Positions 1-10,920 of a stretch of DNA of 64,000 nucleotides are shown here, in pieces. This DNA comes from Rhipicephalus microplus (lineage: Eukaryota > Arthropoda > Arachnida > Ixodida > Ixodidae). The notes beneath the pieces are model-generated. The model searched no databases and had not been told where the DNA came from. It saw only the letters and a program-made list of their open reading frames with translations. The stretch covers positions 66,008,556 to 66,072,555 of the forward strand of contig NC_134709.1 of NCBI RefSeq assembly GCF_043290135.1. The letters run 5' to 3'. The translations under genes and the position numbers were made by a program. Position 1 is the first letter of the stretch. Each line of letters starts with the position of its first letter.

Positions 1-60
1 TAGTCAATATAAACACTTGTCGCACGTCACAACCAAGCATAAGTCGGTAAAATCGCTCGG

Positions 61-260
61 TCTCACTCACTCACATCGGGCCGAAAGTCTGAATGAGTCT
101 GGTTGAGTAATATTTTAGAGAGTTTGAGTGCGAGTGAGTCTGGTTGAAGAAAATTTTAGTGTGAGTGCAACTAAGTTCGGCTCAAGAAAACGTTGGGGAG
201 TCTGAGTCTGAGTGAGTCAAAAGCGCAAGATATATTTCTCGAGTGAGTCTGAGTGAGCTC
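61..260. repeat. Degenerate GAGTGAGTC minisatellite, block 1
   Basis: Diverged tandem copies of a roughly 35-40 bp unit built from GAGTGAGTC, a GTTGA step and a GAAAATTTTAGTG step. No coding potential is seen. A second block of the same unit lies at 620-780. Confidence 0.6.
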
Positions 261-619
261 CTATTAGCTTTGCTGACCTATTCCTTTGTCTACTCGTCTT
301 CAGCCTTACTATCAGCCTTACTTGGAGTCACGTTTATACTCACATATACTCGCACGTATTCCTAAGACGTATCGTTCATACACCATTTTAATATTTATTG
401 ATCAGTGGCCTGAATCAGGTAGGTGGATAAGCATAGGTTGTTTTCAACATTGCAAGAAAATTCTCCTTACTTGTTTACAACCACTCATAACCCGTAATCC
501 AAGATACTAAATCAGTAGCCACCAAGAAGAGCACCGATTACGTGAGATGTCAGTGTTAGAGAGCGTTAACACCAGGGTCGAACGAGATAGTTTTAAGATA
601 ACGGACTCATGATAGGACT

Positions 620-780
620 TTCTCGGACTCACTATGACTCGGATCGACCGTGAGTCGGAGTCATATAGCGAGTTGGGGTGAGTAATATTTTGGTGAGTTT
701 CAGTCCGAGTGAGTCCAGTTGACGAAAATGTTCGTGAGTGAGGCGGAGTGAGTCCGTCTCAGGAAAATTTCGTTGTATGC
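620..780. repeat. Degenerate GAGTGAGTC minisatellite, block 2
   Basis: Same family as the block at 61-260: GAGTGAGTCC, then GTTGACGAAAAT, then GTGAGTGAG steps. The copies are diverged enough that the unit edges are uncertain. Confidence 0.55.
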
Positions 781-2334
781 AGCCAAGTGAAGAAGCTGGG
801 CAGAATCGTCTTTGTTTGGAAAACATTTTCTCCGAAATGATCATTTGCTGTCCACATCCCGCGCACACTGTGTATTTCGAAATGTTGGGAATGGTTGATG
901 GAACGATTCCCTGCATGTTCCTACACTGAGAGAGTGGAATATTGCTGCCGACGGAACTGTGATCTGCGTGGTATATTGTGACATAATCAGTTGCCTTTAG
1001 CGAACCGGTCTGTAAACCCTATCAATAACCCCAGAGGTTGTACAAATTAGCCCGTCTGTAGTTTACGTTACAAAAGGTACATTAACCATGTTAAGTTCGC
1101 ACTTACAATGTCGCTTGAAAGTGATCGCTGAAACACGCAAATCTCTTTGTGGAAGAGCGCAATATATATTCAACCATTACCTTCACTTCTACAAATATAT
1201 TGGTGGAATTGCGTCAACGCATGCGTAGGTTACGTCGCACACTCGCTGTTTTGTTGAACTAGAAAATGTGAAGGTGAAAGCTTTGTATTTCTCGTGGGTC
1301 AAGAAATTCTCGTGATATTGTGGGACCTGAAGATACATCGCGAAAAAACGTGAGCTTGTGTGTGTCGTCGGCGCACTGAAATCCACGTGAGGTCATTGTA
1401 ACATGCTGTCAGTGAAACATCACCACAATAGAAGACATGATAATAGCGTCATATAATGACGTCACGAAACACCTTCATAACTTGGTCAAAATTTGGCCGG
1501 TCCCGGAAGCAGTGCAAACCCATAGGTACAGAAAGTGTTCTGGTGGCAAGGGAGAGGGGGGGGGGTGTTACCGTGGCTTAGAAATATACAATCCTGATAA
1601 GGAGAGGATCGCTTTTGTCTTTGAGTCGTCTGAGGCGAACGTAAACGGTACTGCGACTTTTAAAGCGAAGTGTTTTGGACAGGGTCTCAAGCACGCAGCC
1701 CGCGGTATCCTCACGAGAGCCCTTGTCCGATATTTTTTTATGACATTGTGTTTGCGACATTCCTAAATGGTGCTCGCATTATTTACTCAACTATCGTGGT
1801 TAAGAACACTTCATTCAGGGAAAATACACAGTTAAGCGTCTGTTTTTCCGCGAAGCATCCTTTGCAGTCACCTTGTGTTGGAACACAACCGTAGAACAGT
1901 GTATACTTAAGACCGACGTCCAAGTTATTGAGGATATCGGTACAGATATGGTTTTCAATCCTGACGGCCAATCCCCATCAGAAACGACCCACAGATGAGA
2001 TTTGTGAACGGACATTGTTATCTGATGTTTGTTCACTCTCCTACTGCCTCCCCCCTCCCCCATCCTTGTTGCCAATCTTCTAACAGTTCTGGCTCTTTGC
2101 AAAACTGATGTTCGTTACTGCAGCCCAGGAGCTGATGTGAGTTCGAGACACCTGTTTTAGTTCTAGGAGGTGTAAATTTCGGCGGCTGTAGTGGCATATA
2201 TAGTTGGACTTGGGAACGTTACCCGAACACTGGTGTATTAGGATACTTGTGTCGTTGCAATCGTCGTCGGAAGGATAGCGCAATCCTGTGAGCCGTGGGC
2301 TGTAGCCGTGGGACAGCGTCAAAGGCACACTCAC
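781..2334. other. Probable intron or flank of the PHD gene, no gene seen
   Basis: AT-rich sequence with only short unconvincing open frames and a G-run near 1556. It lies just downstream (minus sense) of the PHD exon, so it is probably intronic. I recognise no element here. Confidence 0.5.
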
Positions 2335-2538
2335 ACATTTCATGCAGGACCAGGAGTGGTGGTCTAGCAGCGCCCCTCGCGGCTGGTTCGGCAGCCCGGC
2401 GGCTCGCAGGCAGCGCAGGTGGTAGCTGTTGCCGCAGATGCGGCACTTCAGCATGTCCTCGAGCAGCGTCTTCGGGTGGGGCGGGTGGTGTCCATGCGAG
2501 TGGCACACCTCGCACAGCGGCTTCTCGACGCGCGCCTG
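2335..2538 (-). CDS. PHD-finger exon of an unidentified (possibly PHF24-like) gene
   Basis: This GC-rich exon stands out from AT-rich flanks. Read on the minus strand it begins after a CAG acceptor and ends at TGT before a GTGAGT donor, 204 bases with phase 0 at both ends. It encodes a zinc-finger pattern: C-x2-C (LCEVC), C-x2-C (KCRIC), H-x2-C (YHLRC) and a final C-x2-C in WSCMKC. This is a PHD-type cysteine/histidine set, a fold that in known proteins binds histone tails or acts as a protein-interaction module. The CR-C, H-x2-CLR and WSC-x2-C spacing recalls PHF24; DPF/KAT6-type first PHD fingers are an alternative. The preceding exon at 3715-3829 ends in phase 0 and joins directly. The following exon must lie left of the window. 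Family membership is well supported; the gene name is a guess. Confidence 0.72.
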
Positions 2539-3261
2539 CTGCGACATATATCGTGAAACACCGGCGTACAATAGGCCATTCAAAGAGGGAATTTTGGCTA
2601 ACTGGCCGTAATTGAACTCGTTGCATAATGAGTGCAAAGCGACGATCAATACAGGAACGAGACCCGTAAGCAGGACTAGCGTCCGTCCTGCTCACGTTCC
2701 TCTTCGTTTTGTGATTATTGCATTGCACTTGAAGAAGGCGCGTGCAATAGAGAGAGTAATAGAGTCAGGGCGTATTTGTCATTGCAATTTCCTTGGCGTT
2801 TTGCGGATAAGTGGGTTCGTTATCGGCACTCATCCTTTTCCAAACGCTTCCGGGTGAGCACATAGTACCAGTTGTCCGAATAATCACAACTTTTGCTTTA
2901 GAGCTACAGCTATACGAATTCGATGGTTGTGGTTCAAATTGAGAGCTATACTGGATACACGTGACATGGGAGAATGAGTTTTCAATGACGCATGAAACTG
3001 CTCTAATGAATGCTGCCGTCACAATGTTCGCTGAGCTATTTCGTCTTCACTGTAGGACGAATACCTCTTATTGATAATATCCAGTTGTCACGTCATTCCA
3101 ATGATATACTTCCAATTATGCCTTTGACTTTCATAACTCCATCATTCATTTGACCCTCTGCCTTCTTCGGCTGCGTTCCGCATCCCTTTCTATCCGTGTG
3201 ATATGGCACGAGATACAATGATTTTTCAGCTAATCTCGATCTGTAAACCGTTGAAGGGCCG
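2539..3261. other. Intron of the PHD gene, no element recognised
   Basis: Unique-looking sequence between the PHD exon and a SINE. Short open frames here have no recognisable domains. Confidence 0.5.
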
Positions 3262-3505
3262 ACTCAAAATACCGTTCGGCGTGGTGGTGCACGTAGCGGT
3301 TCGGTGCTCTGTTGCTGACCAGAAGGTCGGGGTTCGATCCCGGCCATGATGGTCCTGTTGTCATGGAGGTGAAATGGTTGAAGCCATTGTACTGTAAGAT
3401 GTCAGTACACATTAAACGACACTGGATGGTCGATATTTCCGAAGCCCTCGACAACGGCCTCCCTCATAATCGTATAGTTCTGGCTCCCATATTTAATTGA
3501 GGGAC
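3262..3505 (+). repeat. tRNA-derived SINE, divergent copy
   Basis: Contains a near-consensus pol III B box (GGTTCGATCCC near 3333) preceded by an A-box-like GGTGGTGCACGTAGCGG. The body has the phrases ACATTAAACGACACTGG, GGTCGATATTTCCGAAGCCC and CCTCATAATCGTAT, which match the better preserved SINEs at 44748, 57327 and 63318. Such tRNA-headed SINEs (for example Ruka) are known from ixodid ticks; assignment to that family is inference. Confidence 0.7.
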
Positions 3506-3714
3506 TCAAAATGGCAGGGTGATATGTTGGTAGTAATAAATATCTCACACAGTAGCGCAAAGAATCACATCGACGGCGAATGCACGGTGTCACATCCGGG
3601 TTTTGCACCATCCGTGTAGTTATATTAAGTGCTTCAGTAGGAAAAAGAAGACACTAAAGGTGACTAGCCCTGCTAACGTAACCGTGTCCTTTTAACCGGT
3701 GCGTATGCACTCAC

Positions 3715-3829
3715 GATGGGCAAGTCCTGTTCGTAGTCCAGATAGTCCACGCCTGGCGACGCGGGCTCCGTCGTACCCGGGGAGTGGTCGCCAGCGGGGT
3801 GCGTGTGCTTGCGGTGGTGCTTGCGGCCT
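3715..3829 (-). CDS. Internal exon of the PHD-finger gene
   Basis: A GC-rich block read on the minus strand after a GCAG acceptor, ending CCC ATC before a GTGAGT donor. It opens with one base completing a codon and then 38 codons without a stop. The first part is basic and histidine-rich (GRKHHRKHTHP), then acidic and proline-rich (GVDYLDYEQDLPI). The entry phase matches the exon at 12587-12720, which ends two bases into a codon; the exit phase 0 matches the PHD exon at 2335-2538. An acceptor two bases further in is possible but would break this phase match. No catalytic domain is visible; it is likely a linker before the zinc finger. Confidence 0.6.
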
Positions 3830-4145
3830 CTGCGTCATGTGTGGGACAAGTGTATAAAGTGCAGTTCGGGGAACTGACGTGAATTACGACTTAAACTCAC
3901 AGCCAGACTGCCAATCAGCATAGCGGATTATGACAATTATCATTGCGACCTTTGCGCAATCATCTTTGTAAGCGAGGAGCCTCACGTCTTTGATATAATT
4001 GGGTATTGTGAATTTGTTGCCGTAAAGAATGATAATTTTGGTTTTGTCTTCATGCAAGCTAGCAGGCTTGCATACAAGCTCGCAGCCTTTTTGGCGGAGG
4101 TGGAGTGTCCTCCATCCTCGCCACTTAGCTCCATCTTCCGGCCAT
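3830..4145. other. Intron of the PHD gene, nothing recognised
   Basis: No repeat family or coding exon was identified here. The minus-strand open frame at 3884-4195 overlaps the gag relic to its right and looks like its shadow. Confidence 0.4.
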
Positions 4146-4325
4146 GTCTTCACCCAACAACCCGTCTCCGCATCCTTCTGCGGCGCCAGCTCCAACGTAC
4201 GTCACGGTGCCTCTCGTCCATATTCCCGGGTCATCCCTCTGCCTAGCCTGACCTGGACGTCAGTCATTGGCTCCGCATGCATTAACGGGTTAGTTAAACT
4301 CGCCGATGGGACCCTACCATGATAT
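4146..4325 (+). pseudogene. Ty3/gypsy gag N-terminal relic
   Basis: Starting at an ATG (MSSPNNPSP...) the frame reads TYVTVPLV, then after a frame disruption continues with VSHWLRMH, a stop, RVS, a stop, then RRWDPTM. This matches the usual gypsy gag start in arthropods, in which a DWL..YE/RVS..N-W motif follows a short variable N terminus. Two stops and one frame disruption make it non-functional. Related gag starts occur at 21935-22082 and in the element at 49-54 kb. Confidence 0.5.
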
Positions 4326-4465
4326 CTTGTATTTACTTGAGAGGAGCCGCGCATGTCTAATAGGATACTCATGAGACTTTTTTCTCTTAAGGCTCACGGA
4401 AAGAAGCACTCGCACCTCTTTTTCTTAGAGACAGAATTTTCTTAGAGAAAGAAAGAAAAACAGCA

Positions 4466-4830
4466 TGTTATGCTGGCGGTTCTGTCTCCTAGTCCTGCGG
4501 AGTCCACCCACCCTCACTGAGCATGTGCATTTGCTTCCCCTCTCTCCTCTCCGGTGCCCTCCCACCCCATCCAGTAGAGGGTGTCGCCCGCTCTCACCTC
4601 GCAACGCCGACGCAGACTGTGCCTGCTAGCGAGTTTCTTGATTTAAAAAACTGACTGCTCGCACTGCAAAACCGTTCATTCACCGCCCCATATATAGGCG
4701 CTGAATCTTGAACTCTAGGGTAGTGCCAGTGAGAGATTGCTCCCGTGTGTTGTTGAACAATAAATATTTTCAGCGTGCATGTTAACTAAAAGCGAACTGT
4801 GGGTCTCTATGTCTGTTTAGAAAAAAAAAA
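4466..4830 (+). mobile_element. Possible LTR remnant
   Basis: A TATATA motif at 4691-4696 is followed about 70 bases later by AATAAA at 4759-4764. The block starts TGTTATGC and lies just downstream of a decayed gypsy gag. This promoter-then-polyA layout is typical of an LTR, but I found no partner LTR or target duplication. Confidence 0.3.
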
Positions 4831-4853
4831 CATTTAACGATTTTGAGTACTTG

Positions 4854-4857
4854 GTAC
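4854..4857. repeat. Target-site duplication GTAC (left)
   Basis: GTAC immediately precedes the 5' LTR and is repeated at 11422-11425 after the 3' LTR. Removing the element restores a GAGTACTTGGTACTC motif that also occurs elsewhere in the window, supporting a single insertion event. Confidence 0.85.
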
Positions 4858-5357
4858 TGTTACGACTGGCCCTAGGGAACCAAGCAAGGAGAGTTTGGGG
4901 GAGAACCGGTTCTTGACCGACGGGGTCGTCCCCCCCCCACCTCCCCATTCAGGCTCCTCCTCTCACCGGGAGAACTCCGGACTCTGCTGTGCGTTCGTGA
5001 CCATGTTTGGTAACATTTTAGGGCGCCGTGACCATATATGGACTCCGTGTTAGGTTGTGCCACTCCATGTGTTGTGAGAGGTGTTTCCCCCTCCCTCGTG
5101 GCCGAGGTGCCGGGGACACCGTATTGGCTGACGATGCGGACAAGGCGCCCAGTGTCAACAACGTGGCGCTATAAAATGCCGAAGACGTTTTGTATCACAC
5201 TCACTCTTCTCTCTTTGGATCAGTTGACCACTTCTCCACATGTAAATAAATCTCTGTCGTTCGTTCGGGCGCTTCTTCTCGCTGAATTGTTGGACGATGG
5301 ATCCTGCGACGGGGCCAGCTACCGAAAACGAGACCGACAGGACCCGGAGTCCCAACA
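4858..5357 (+). repeat. 5' LTR of the Gmr1-like element
   Basis: Starts TGTTACGAC and ends CCCAACA, giving TG...CA termini. It carries TATAAAA at 5170-5176 and AATAAA at 5245-5250, the expected U3 promoter and R-region polyadenylation signal. It matches 10921-11421 nearly base for base. Confidence 0.93.
5170..5176 (+). promoter_or_regulatory. TATA box of the 5' LTR
   Basis: TATAAAA in GC-rich context, 69 bases before the LTR AATAAA. The same motif is at 11234-11240 in the 3' LTR. Confidence 0.7.
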
Positions 5358-5869
5358 ACTGGATGGCAGCGGCGGGATGCCGATAACCCCGAAAGCGACC
5401 ACTGGACGGAGTGAGCCCGAAGTTCAACAACGGGACGACAGGAGAAGGATGACACGAGCTCATCAACTTCCAAAGGGAATCGAACGGCACTTCTGAGAGG
5501 CACGACGCCGGAGACATGACTGCTACCTGGGTGAGTGCCGGCTTTCTCTGTTAAATTTTACCAGGCATTTACTCTATGTGTTAAGTAAAAGCTGGTAGAG
5601 AGGGGCTGTCTTGGTCATTGGGTTAACAGGTAACTTGCGTCAGGCAGAAATTGTGTGATAGCTTGGTTAAGCTCTTTCTGTCAGTGGCGTCAAGGTTAAC
5701 AGTGGCAGGGCAGGATTCCGTATAAGAGCTTTTTGAAGCTTTATTTGTAGACTAAGTTAACGGAAAACTTGAGGCAAGGCAGGAACCTAGAGCTGTAGTT
5801 GCCGTCAAGGTTAATTAGTTGCAGGACAGGAATCTTTGTGGAACAGAGACAGCGCTACTGAAGGCAGCC
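5358..5869 (+). other. Leader of the Gmr1-like element, with candidate primer-binding site
   Basis: Untranslated leader between the 5' LTR and gag. A TGG triplet at 5360, two bases after the LTR, begins a sequence (TGGATGGCAGCGGCGGGA) in the place expected for a tRNA primer-binding site. The matching tRNA was not identified. The rest shows no open frame of note. Confidence 0.5.
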
Positions 5870-8647
5870 ATGAATCTGAAATCCCTGCGAAAGTCGATGT
5901 TGTTGCTACTTGCAAGGGAGTTGAATCTGGAGGTGTCGGACTCTGAAAGAAAGCCAGAGCTGATAGAGGCGATTCTCGCATTGGGGGCGGAGGATGACGA
6001 GCTGTCAGAATGTGTCGAGGAGATTCAGGAGAGACAAGCGGCCGAGGCCGAAGGAAAGGCGGCGGAGGCCGAAAGGCAAGCGGCAGAGGCCGAAAGAAAG
6101 GCGGCGGAGGCCGAAAGGAAAGCGGTAGAAGCCGAGGCAGATAAGATGCGAAAGCACGAGCTTGAAATGAAGCGCCTCGAGCTAGAGATTAGTCATAATA
6201 GTAGAGCAGGAGGCAGCGAAGCATCCGGTACAGCAGAGCGGGTCAGGTTCAAAATGACGGACCTAATGAGATCGTACAAGCTAGGGGAGGACATTGGGCT
6301 GTTCCTCGTCAACTTTGAGAGAACTTGTGAAAGGCAAGGTTTCAGCCAGGATACATGGTCTCAACGCTTGTTGTCCCTACTTCCGGGGGAGGCCTCAGAA
6401 GAAGTAATCGCGCGCCTCACGAAAGAGGAGGCTGACGAGTACAGTGAGGTAAAATCGAGCCTTCTCAAGAAATACAGGTTGTCAGCGGAAGGTTTCAGAC
6501 AAAAATTTCGCAACGCCGTAAAAGAGAGCAATGATTCATACCCGGAGTTTGCTTACAAGTTAATGGCCAACATGGGGGAGTGGCTGAAAGAGGCAAAGGC
6601 GTATGGGAATCATGACAAGGTGCTCGAGTGTATCGGTCTGGAACAATTCTATCAAAAGTTACCAGAAAAGGTGAGGTTCTGGGTGCAGGATAGACCAGAC
6701 GTGAACACCGTAACAAAAGCCGCAGAGCTCGCTGAAGAATTCGTTACGCGCCGCGCCCTCGGGGCAAGCAGCGAGCCAAAAGGGGAAAAATTCCTACGAC
6801 CGAATAAGGCGCCGTTTAGAAAAGAACCGACAAGTCTCGCACAAAAGGGTGAGGAAAACAAGGCATCTAACCATGAGGCGTCGGCAGAGGCAAGCAAAAG
6901 GAAATTTGAGGCAAAAAAACCGGCGGCTTGTTTCAATTGCCATGAAACAGGGCACTTCGCGAAACATTGCCTGAAAGAAAAGGTGGCCTTTTTATCTATA
7001 AATGAAGCCGACGAGAACATGAAGTTGTTAGAGCCCTATATGTACGACCTTACCGTGAACGGCAAGCAGTGTCGGGTTCTTAGAGACTCCGCAGTCACTA
7101 TGGACGTAGTTCATCCGTCCTTTGTTCAGTCCGGACAGTATTCAAGAGACTGTGCCTGGATTAGACAAGCCGTAGAAGCAAACAGTCAGTGCCTTCCCGT
7201 AACTAAAGTTGTCCTTAAAGGCGCATTCGGAACGTTCGAAACGGAAGCCGCGGTATCGCCATATCTACCCCCTCAGTATCCTTACTTATTTTCAAATAAG
7301 TCAGATGAAATGCTGAAGGAGAAAGGTCTAACGTTGGGAGAAGGCATAGTGCAGGCACTGAATAGATCGAAGGCGCGTGCGCTGGCTGCGAGAGCAACAT
7401 TCACTGAGGCAAACAAGCCTCAAATCGACAACGGGCCTGGTTGCGAGTTGGACACCACGGTAACAAATCGTCTTGTGCGAGAACAGGCTGCAGAAGCCGT
7501 AGTCGCGGAGGCAACCATTCCTAAAGGCGACGTTGAACCTCCTCCCGAATTGGAAGGGGTCAATTACGCCTCGTTGACCGAGCAAAAAGAAAATGCCGTT
7601 GCTCCCCAGCCGCTTCCTGGTAGTACAGAGGATAGCACAGAGGGTGACACATTCCAGGTACTAGGAACTACAAAAGAGTTGTGTGTCATGCCAACTTCGG
7701 ATAATTTCAGTCGGCTGCTGCAGGTGAGCCCCGCTTCATTAATAACCGAACAAAAGGGGGACCCGATGCTTACGCAATTCAAGGACAGTTCGAAAGAGGG
7801 AATCCCCAAACGAAATGTGAGATTCCAAGAGAGAAGCGGCATACTCTATCGAAAATATCTAGATAGGCGAGGAGTAGAGTTTGACCAGGTAGTCGTACCT
7901 CAGGCGTATCGTCAGGATTTGCTTAGTTTGGTGCATGGAGAATCATGGTCAGGCCACTTAGGCGTAAAGAAGACGGAAAATCGTCTTTTACAGGAATACT
8001 ACTGGCCTGGATGCTTTAAAGATGTAGAGAGGTTTGTAAAATCTTGCGATGTGTGTCAGCGAGTGGGTAAGCCGGGAGATAAGGCGAAATTTCCAATGAA
8101 GCTGGTACCCGTAATCACGGAGCCCTTTCGTCGGTTGGTAATTGACACAGTAGGTCCTTTGCCCAAGACAACTTCAGGCTACCGTCACATCTTGACCTTA
8201 ATCTGCCCAGCTACTAAATTTCCAGAGGTGGTTCCGCTAAAAGAGCTAAGTTCCGTGGAAGTAGTGAACGCACTTCTGTCCGTGTTTGCCCGGGTAGGCT
8301 TTCCTGCCGAGATACAATCAGACCAGGGCACCATTTTCACGAGTGTCTTTACGACAACCTTTCTAGAGCGGTGTGGCGTGAAATTATTGCATAGTTCAGT
8401 CTACCATCCACAGTCGAACTCGATAGAAAAGCTTCACTCCGTGATGAAGCGAGTGTTAAGAGCTTTCTGTTTTGAACGAAAAACTGACTGGGAAATGTGC
8501 TCACCTGCAACAATGTTTGCACTAAGAACTGCACCACATGAGACAACAGGGTTTACGCCAGCGGAACTTGTTTACGGCCGCAGACTGCGGTCTCCTCTTC
8601 GTATGCTGAGAGAGTCGTGGGAAGGTCAGGGTGATGATCCTCTGTAG
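5870..8647 (+). pseudogene. gag-protease-integrase open frame of the Gmr1-like element
   Basis: The first in-frame ATG is at 5870 (MNLKSLRKS). In order: a SAP-like helix pair (residues ~1-35); an alanine/glutamate-rich heptad tract of AEAERKAAEAERK type (~60-110), probably coiled coil; a gag helical region (~130-300); a CCHC zinc knuckle CFNCHETGHFAKHC at residues 354-367; a protease-like segment around LRDSAVTMD where the usual D-T/S-G reads DSA; a linker; then integrase. The integrase shows the HHCC set (H689 with a second His in SGHLG, C726, C729) and the D,D35E triad (D759, D818, E853). The frame stops at TAGTAG because of an apparent 2-base insertion; the protein continues in another frame at 8650. 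It is a retrotransposon polyprotein, not a host gene. Confidence 0.88.
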
Positions 8648-8649
8648 TA

Positions 8650-9291
8650 GTGGAATATGTCCTCACCTTATTGGATCGTCTAACAAGAGCCCAACAACTG
8701 ACCGAGAATGCGATGACCAAAGCACAGCAGAAGGCTAAGCTTTACTACGATCGGACAGCTAAAGCACGACACTTTGCTGTAGGAGACAGGGTCATGTTGT
8801 TGAGGCCCTCCCAAAAGAATAAGCTTGAAGTGCAATGGGTCAGTCCGGCCGAAATTACTCGAAAATTGTCTGACACCAACTATGTGGTAAAATTACCAAG
8901 AAGTCGTAAGGCACACCAGGTGTATCATAGCAACTTACTCAAACCCTACAAAGAGAGGGAAGCCATCGTGAACATGACTTTAAATGTTCCGGAAGAGGTT
9001 CCGGCAGAAATCCCTGAATTAGCTCCCGAATCGGATGAAGTCCCGATCGAGAAAAGAGTTGAGGATTTAGTATCAAAGTCACAACTAACAACGAAGCAGA
9101 AGCAGGAATTGCGTGGTCTTTTGACCGAGTTTCAGGACAGATTTGTAAGCGAGCCAGGCCGGACATCCGTCCTCACTCATGACATAGAGCTTACCTCGTC
9201 GGAACCGGTAAGATCTAAGACGTATCGGGTGTCACCACGCCGGCTTGAGCTAATAAAAGCAGAGGTAACAGGTTGCTGGAATTGGGTGTGA
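8650..9291 (+). pseudogene. Integrase C-terminus and RT N-terminal linker, frameshifted
   Basis: Continues the integrase after the frameshift at about 8640. The first half reads AKLYYDRTAK, FAVGDRVMLL, then VVKLPRSRKAHQVYHSNLLK, the usual gypsy integrase C-terminal pattern. The second half (RVEDLV through TYRVSPRRLELIKAEV) is the segment found just before reverse transcriptase in gypsy Pol. The frame is lost again near 9270, where the sequence continues in the third frame as the start of RT. There is no ATG at the left edge, so it is a fragment of the polyprotein rather than a separate gene. Confidence 0.82.
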
Positions 9292-10463
9292 TTGAGCCGT
9301 GTGAAAGTGATTACACTTCCCCGTTAATTCTTGTGGAGGTACTCGGCAAAGATCCGCGTCCTTGCGTAGACTATCGTAAGTTAAACCTCATCACCAAGGA
9401 TTAGACATACCCAATTCCCCACATTGAGGAACGCGTCGAGAGGGTAAGCAGCGCGCAATTTATCTCAACGCTAGACCTAGTGAGAGGTTACTGACAGGTG
9501 CCGCTCACCGAGAGGGCGAGCCGGTATGCTGCATTTATTTCACCATTGGGGACATTCCGGCCTAAAGTGTTGAGTTTCGGCCTAAAGAACACGCCTTACT
9601 GTTTTTCAAACTTAATGGATAGGGTTTTGCGGGGTCAAGAGGACTTCGTATTGCCTTACTTGGACGACGTCGCCGTGTTTTCCTCGTCCTGGCCAGAACA
9701 CTTGACGCATTTGAGAGCAGTACTGACACGCCTACGCGAAGCAGGTTTAACGGTAAAGGCGCCCAAGTGTCAGCTAGCACAAGCAGAGGTACTCTATCTC
9801 GGGGATGTTATCGGTCGAGGGCATCGCCATCCCTCTGAAATGAAAGTGGCAGCTATCCGAGACTTTCCCCAGCCCCGAACGAAAACCGATATTCGGGCTT
9901 TTCTTGGAATAGCTGGTTACTATCGTAAGTACATCCCTAGATATTCCGACATTGCCAGCACTCTTACTGACGCGTTGCGCAAGACCGAGCCCCAAATGGT
10001 CGACTGGGATGAGGAGAAAGAAAAGGCTTTCCACGTTTTGAAAGCGGCCTTGTCGAGCCAACCTTTGCTTAGTTCACCGGACTACTCGAGGCCTTTCATA
10101 GTCCAATGCGACGCTAGTGATAGAGGCATGGGCGCAGTTCTTAGTCAAAGGGATGAGGGGGATCAAGAGCATCCCGTCCTCTATGTTAGCCGGAAACTCA
10201 CCCTTCGCGAGCAGGTTTACAGCGCTAGCGAAAAAGAATGTCCGTGCTTGGTTTGGGCAGTCCAGAAACTGGCTTGTTATATTGCCGGAGGCAAGTTCAT
10301 TGTGGAAGTGGACCACTGTCCTCTCACCTGGCTACAGACCATGTCCTCTAAGAACGGCCGCCTGCTGCGTTGGAGCCTCGTTTTGCAACAATATACGTTT
10401 GAAATACGCTACAAAAAGGGTGTACTCAATGGCAACGCTGATGGTTTAAGTCGATGCCCCTGA
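9270..10463 (+). pseudogene. Reverse transcriptase and RNase H of the Gmr1-like element
   Basis: RT starts with LLELGVIEPCESDYTSPLIL and PCVDYRKLN, then meets a TAG at 9402-9404 and a TGA at 9492-9494, the latter replacing a Trp expected in RGYWQVPL. From 9495 the frame is open to 10463. The catalytic YLDD box is intact at 9657-9668. RNase H begins at FIVQCDASDRGMGAVLSQR and ends ...GNADGLSRCP at a true stop. Nothing resembling integrase follows, only about 450 bases of 3' untranslated sequence and the 3' LTR. Enzyme function: RNA-templated DNA synthesis and RNA strand removal. This copy is disabled. Confidence 0.9.
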
Positions 10464-10920
10464 CGCGAGAGGATGTCTCGAGAACTCTGGCATTTTCTTT
10501 TCCTGACCTAGACAAGAGCTAGTGATTGTTTTTTTTACTCTTTTAGGTGTACTTGTTTGAAAACGTTGAACACACGGCTATCCAGGGTTTCGGGTTCGGT
10601 GTGCTTCCAGTGTTGTTGTTTTGTGTCACCTTTAAGTGTGAGTAACATTTTGAATAAATTGTGCATTTCCTTTAATATCAGTTAAAGGGGAAAATTGCCT
10701 GGTGGAGTTTGGCGGAATTGTCCGGCGCTCACCAGCTGAGTAGTTGTGTTTTCATGTGCGTATGTGATGTCTATTGAGCCCACAATGAAGCAGGTGTTGC
10801 CCTCTACTTCATCAAAGATGGTCGTCACCAAACCGACTGCCGGCGCTGATCTCTCCGGACAGTGGCTGCAAACCTCAGCCCATCGAGATCTTCACCCCCC
10901 CCCCCCCCCGCGCGAGAGAC
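10464..10920 (+). other. 3' untranslated region of the Gmr1-like element
   Basis: No open frame. It includes an AATAAA near 10652 and a long C-run just before a GCGCGAGAGAC stretch that abuts the 3' LTR where a polypurine tract is expected. The tract is weak. Confidence 0.5.

Noticed and set aside
2219..2728. Other open frames over the PHD exon on both strands
   Set aside because: GC-rich shadows; only the frame with the Cys/His zinc pattern and matching splice phases makes sense.
3300..3370. Possible tRNA genes at 3300, 23092, 44565, 44760 and 57730
   Set aside because: A and B boxes are present but acceptor stems do not pair and SINE bodies follow, so they are SINE heads.
5038..5517. Open frames on both strands inside the 5' LTR, repeated at 10825-11446
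   Set aside because: They lie across LTR promoter and polyA regions and are shared only because the LTRs are duplicates.
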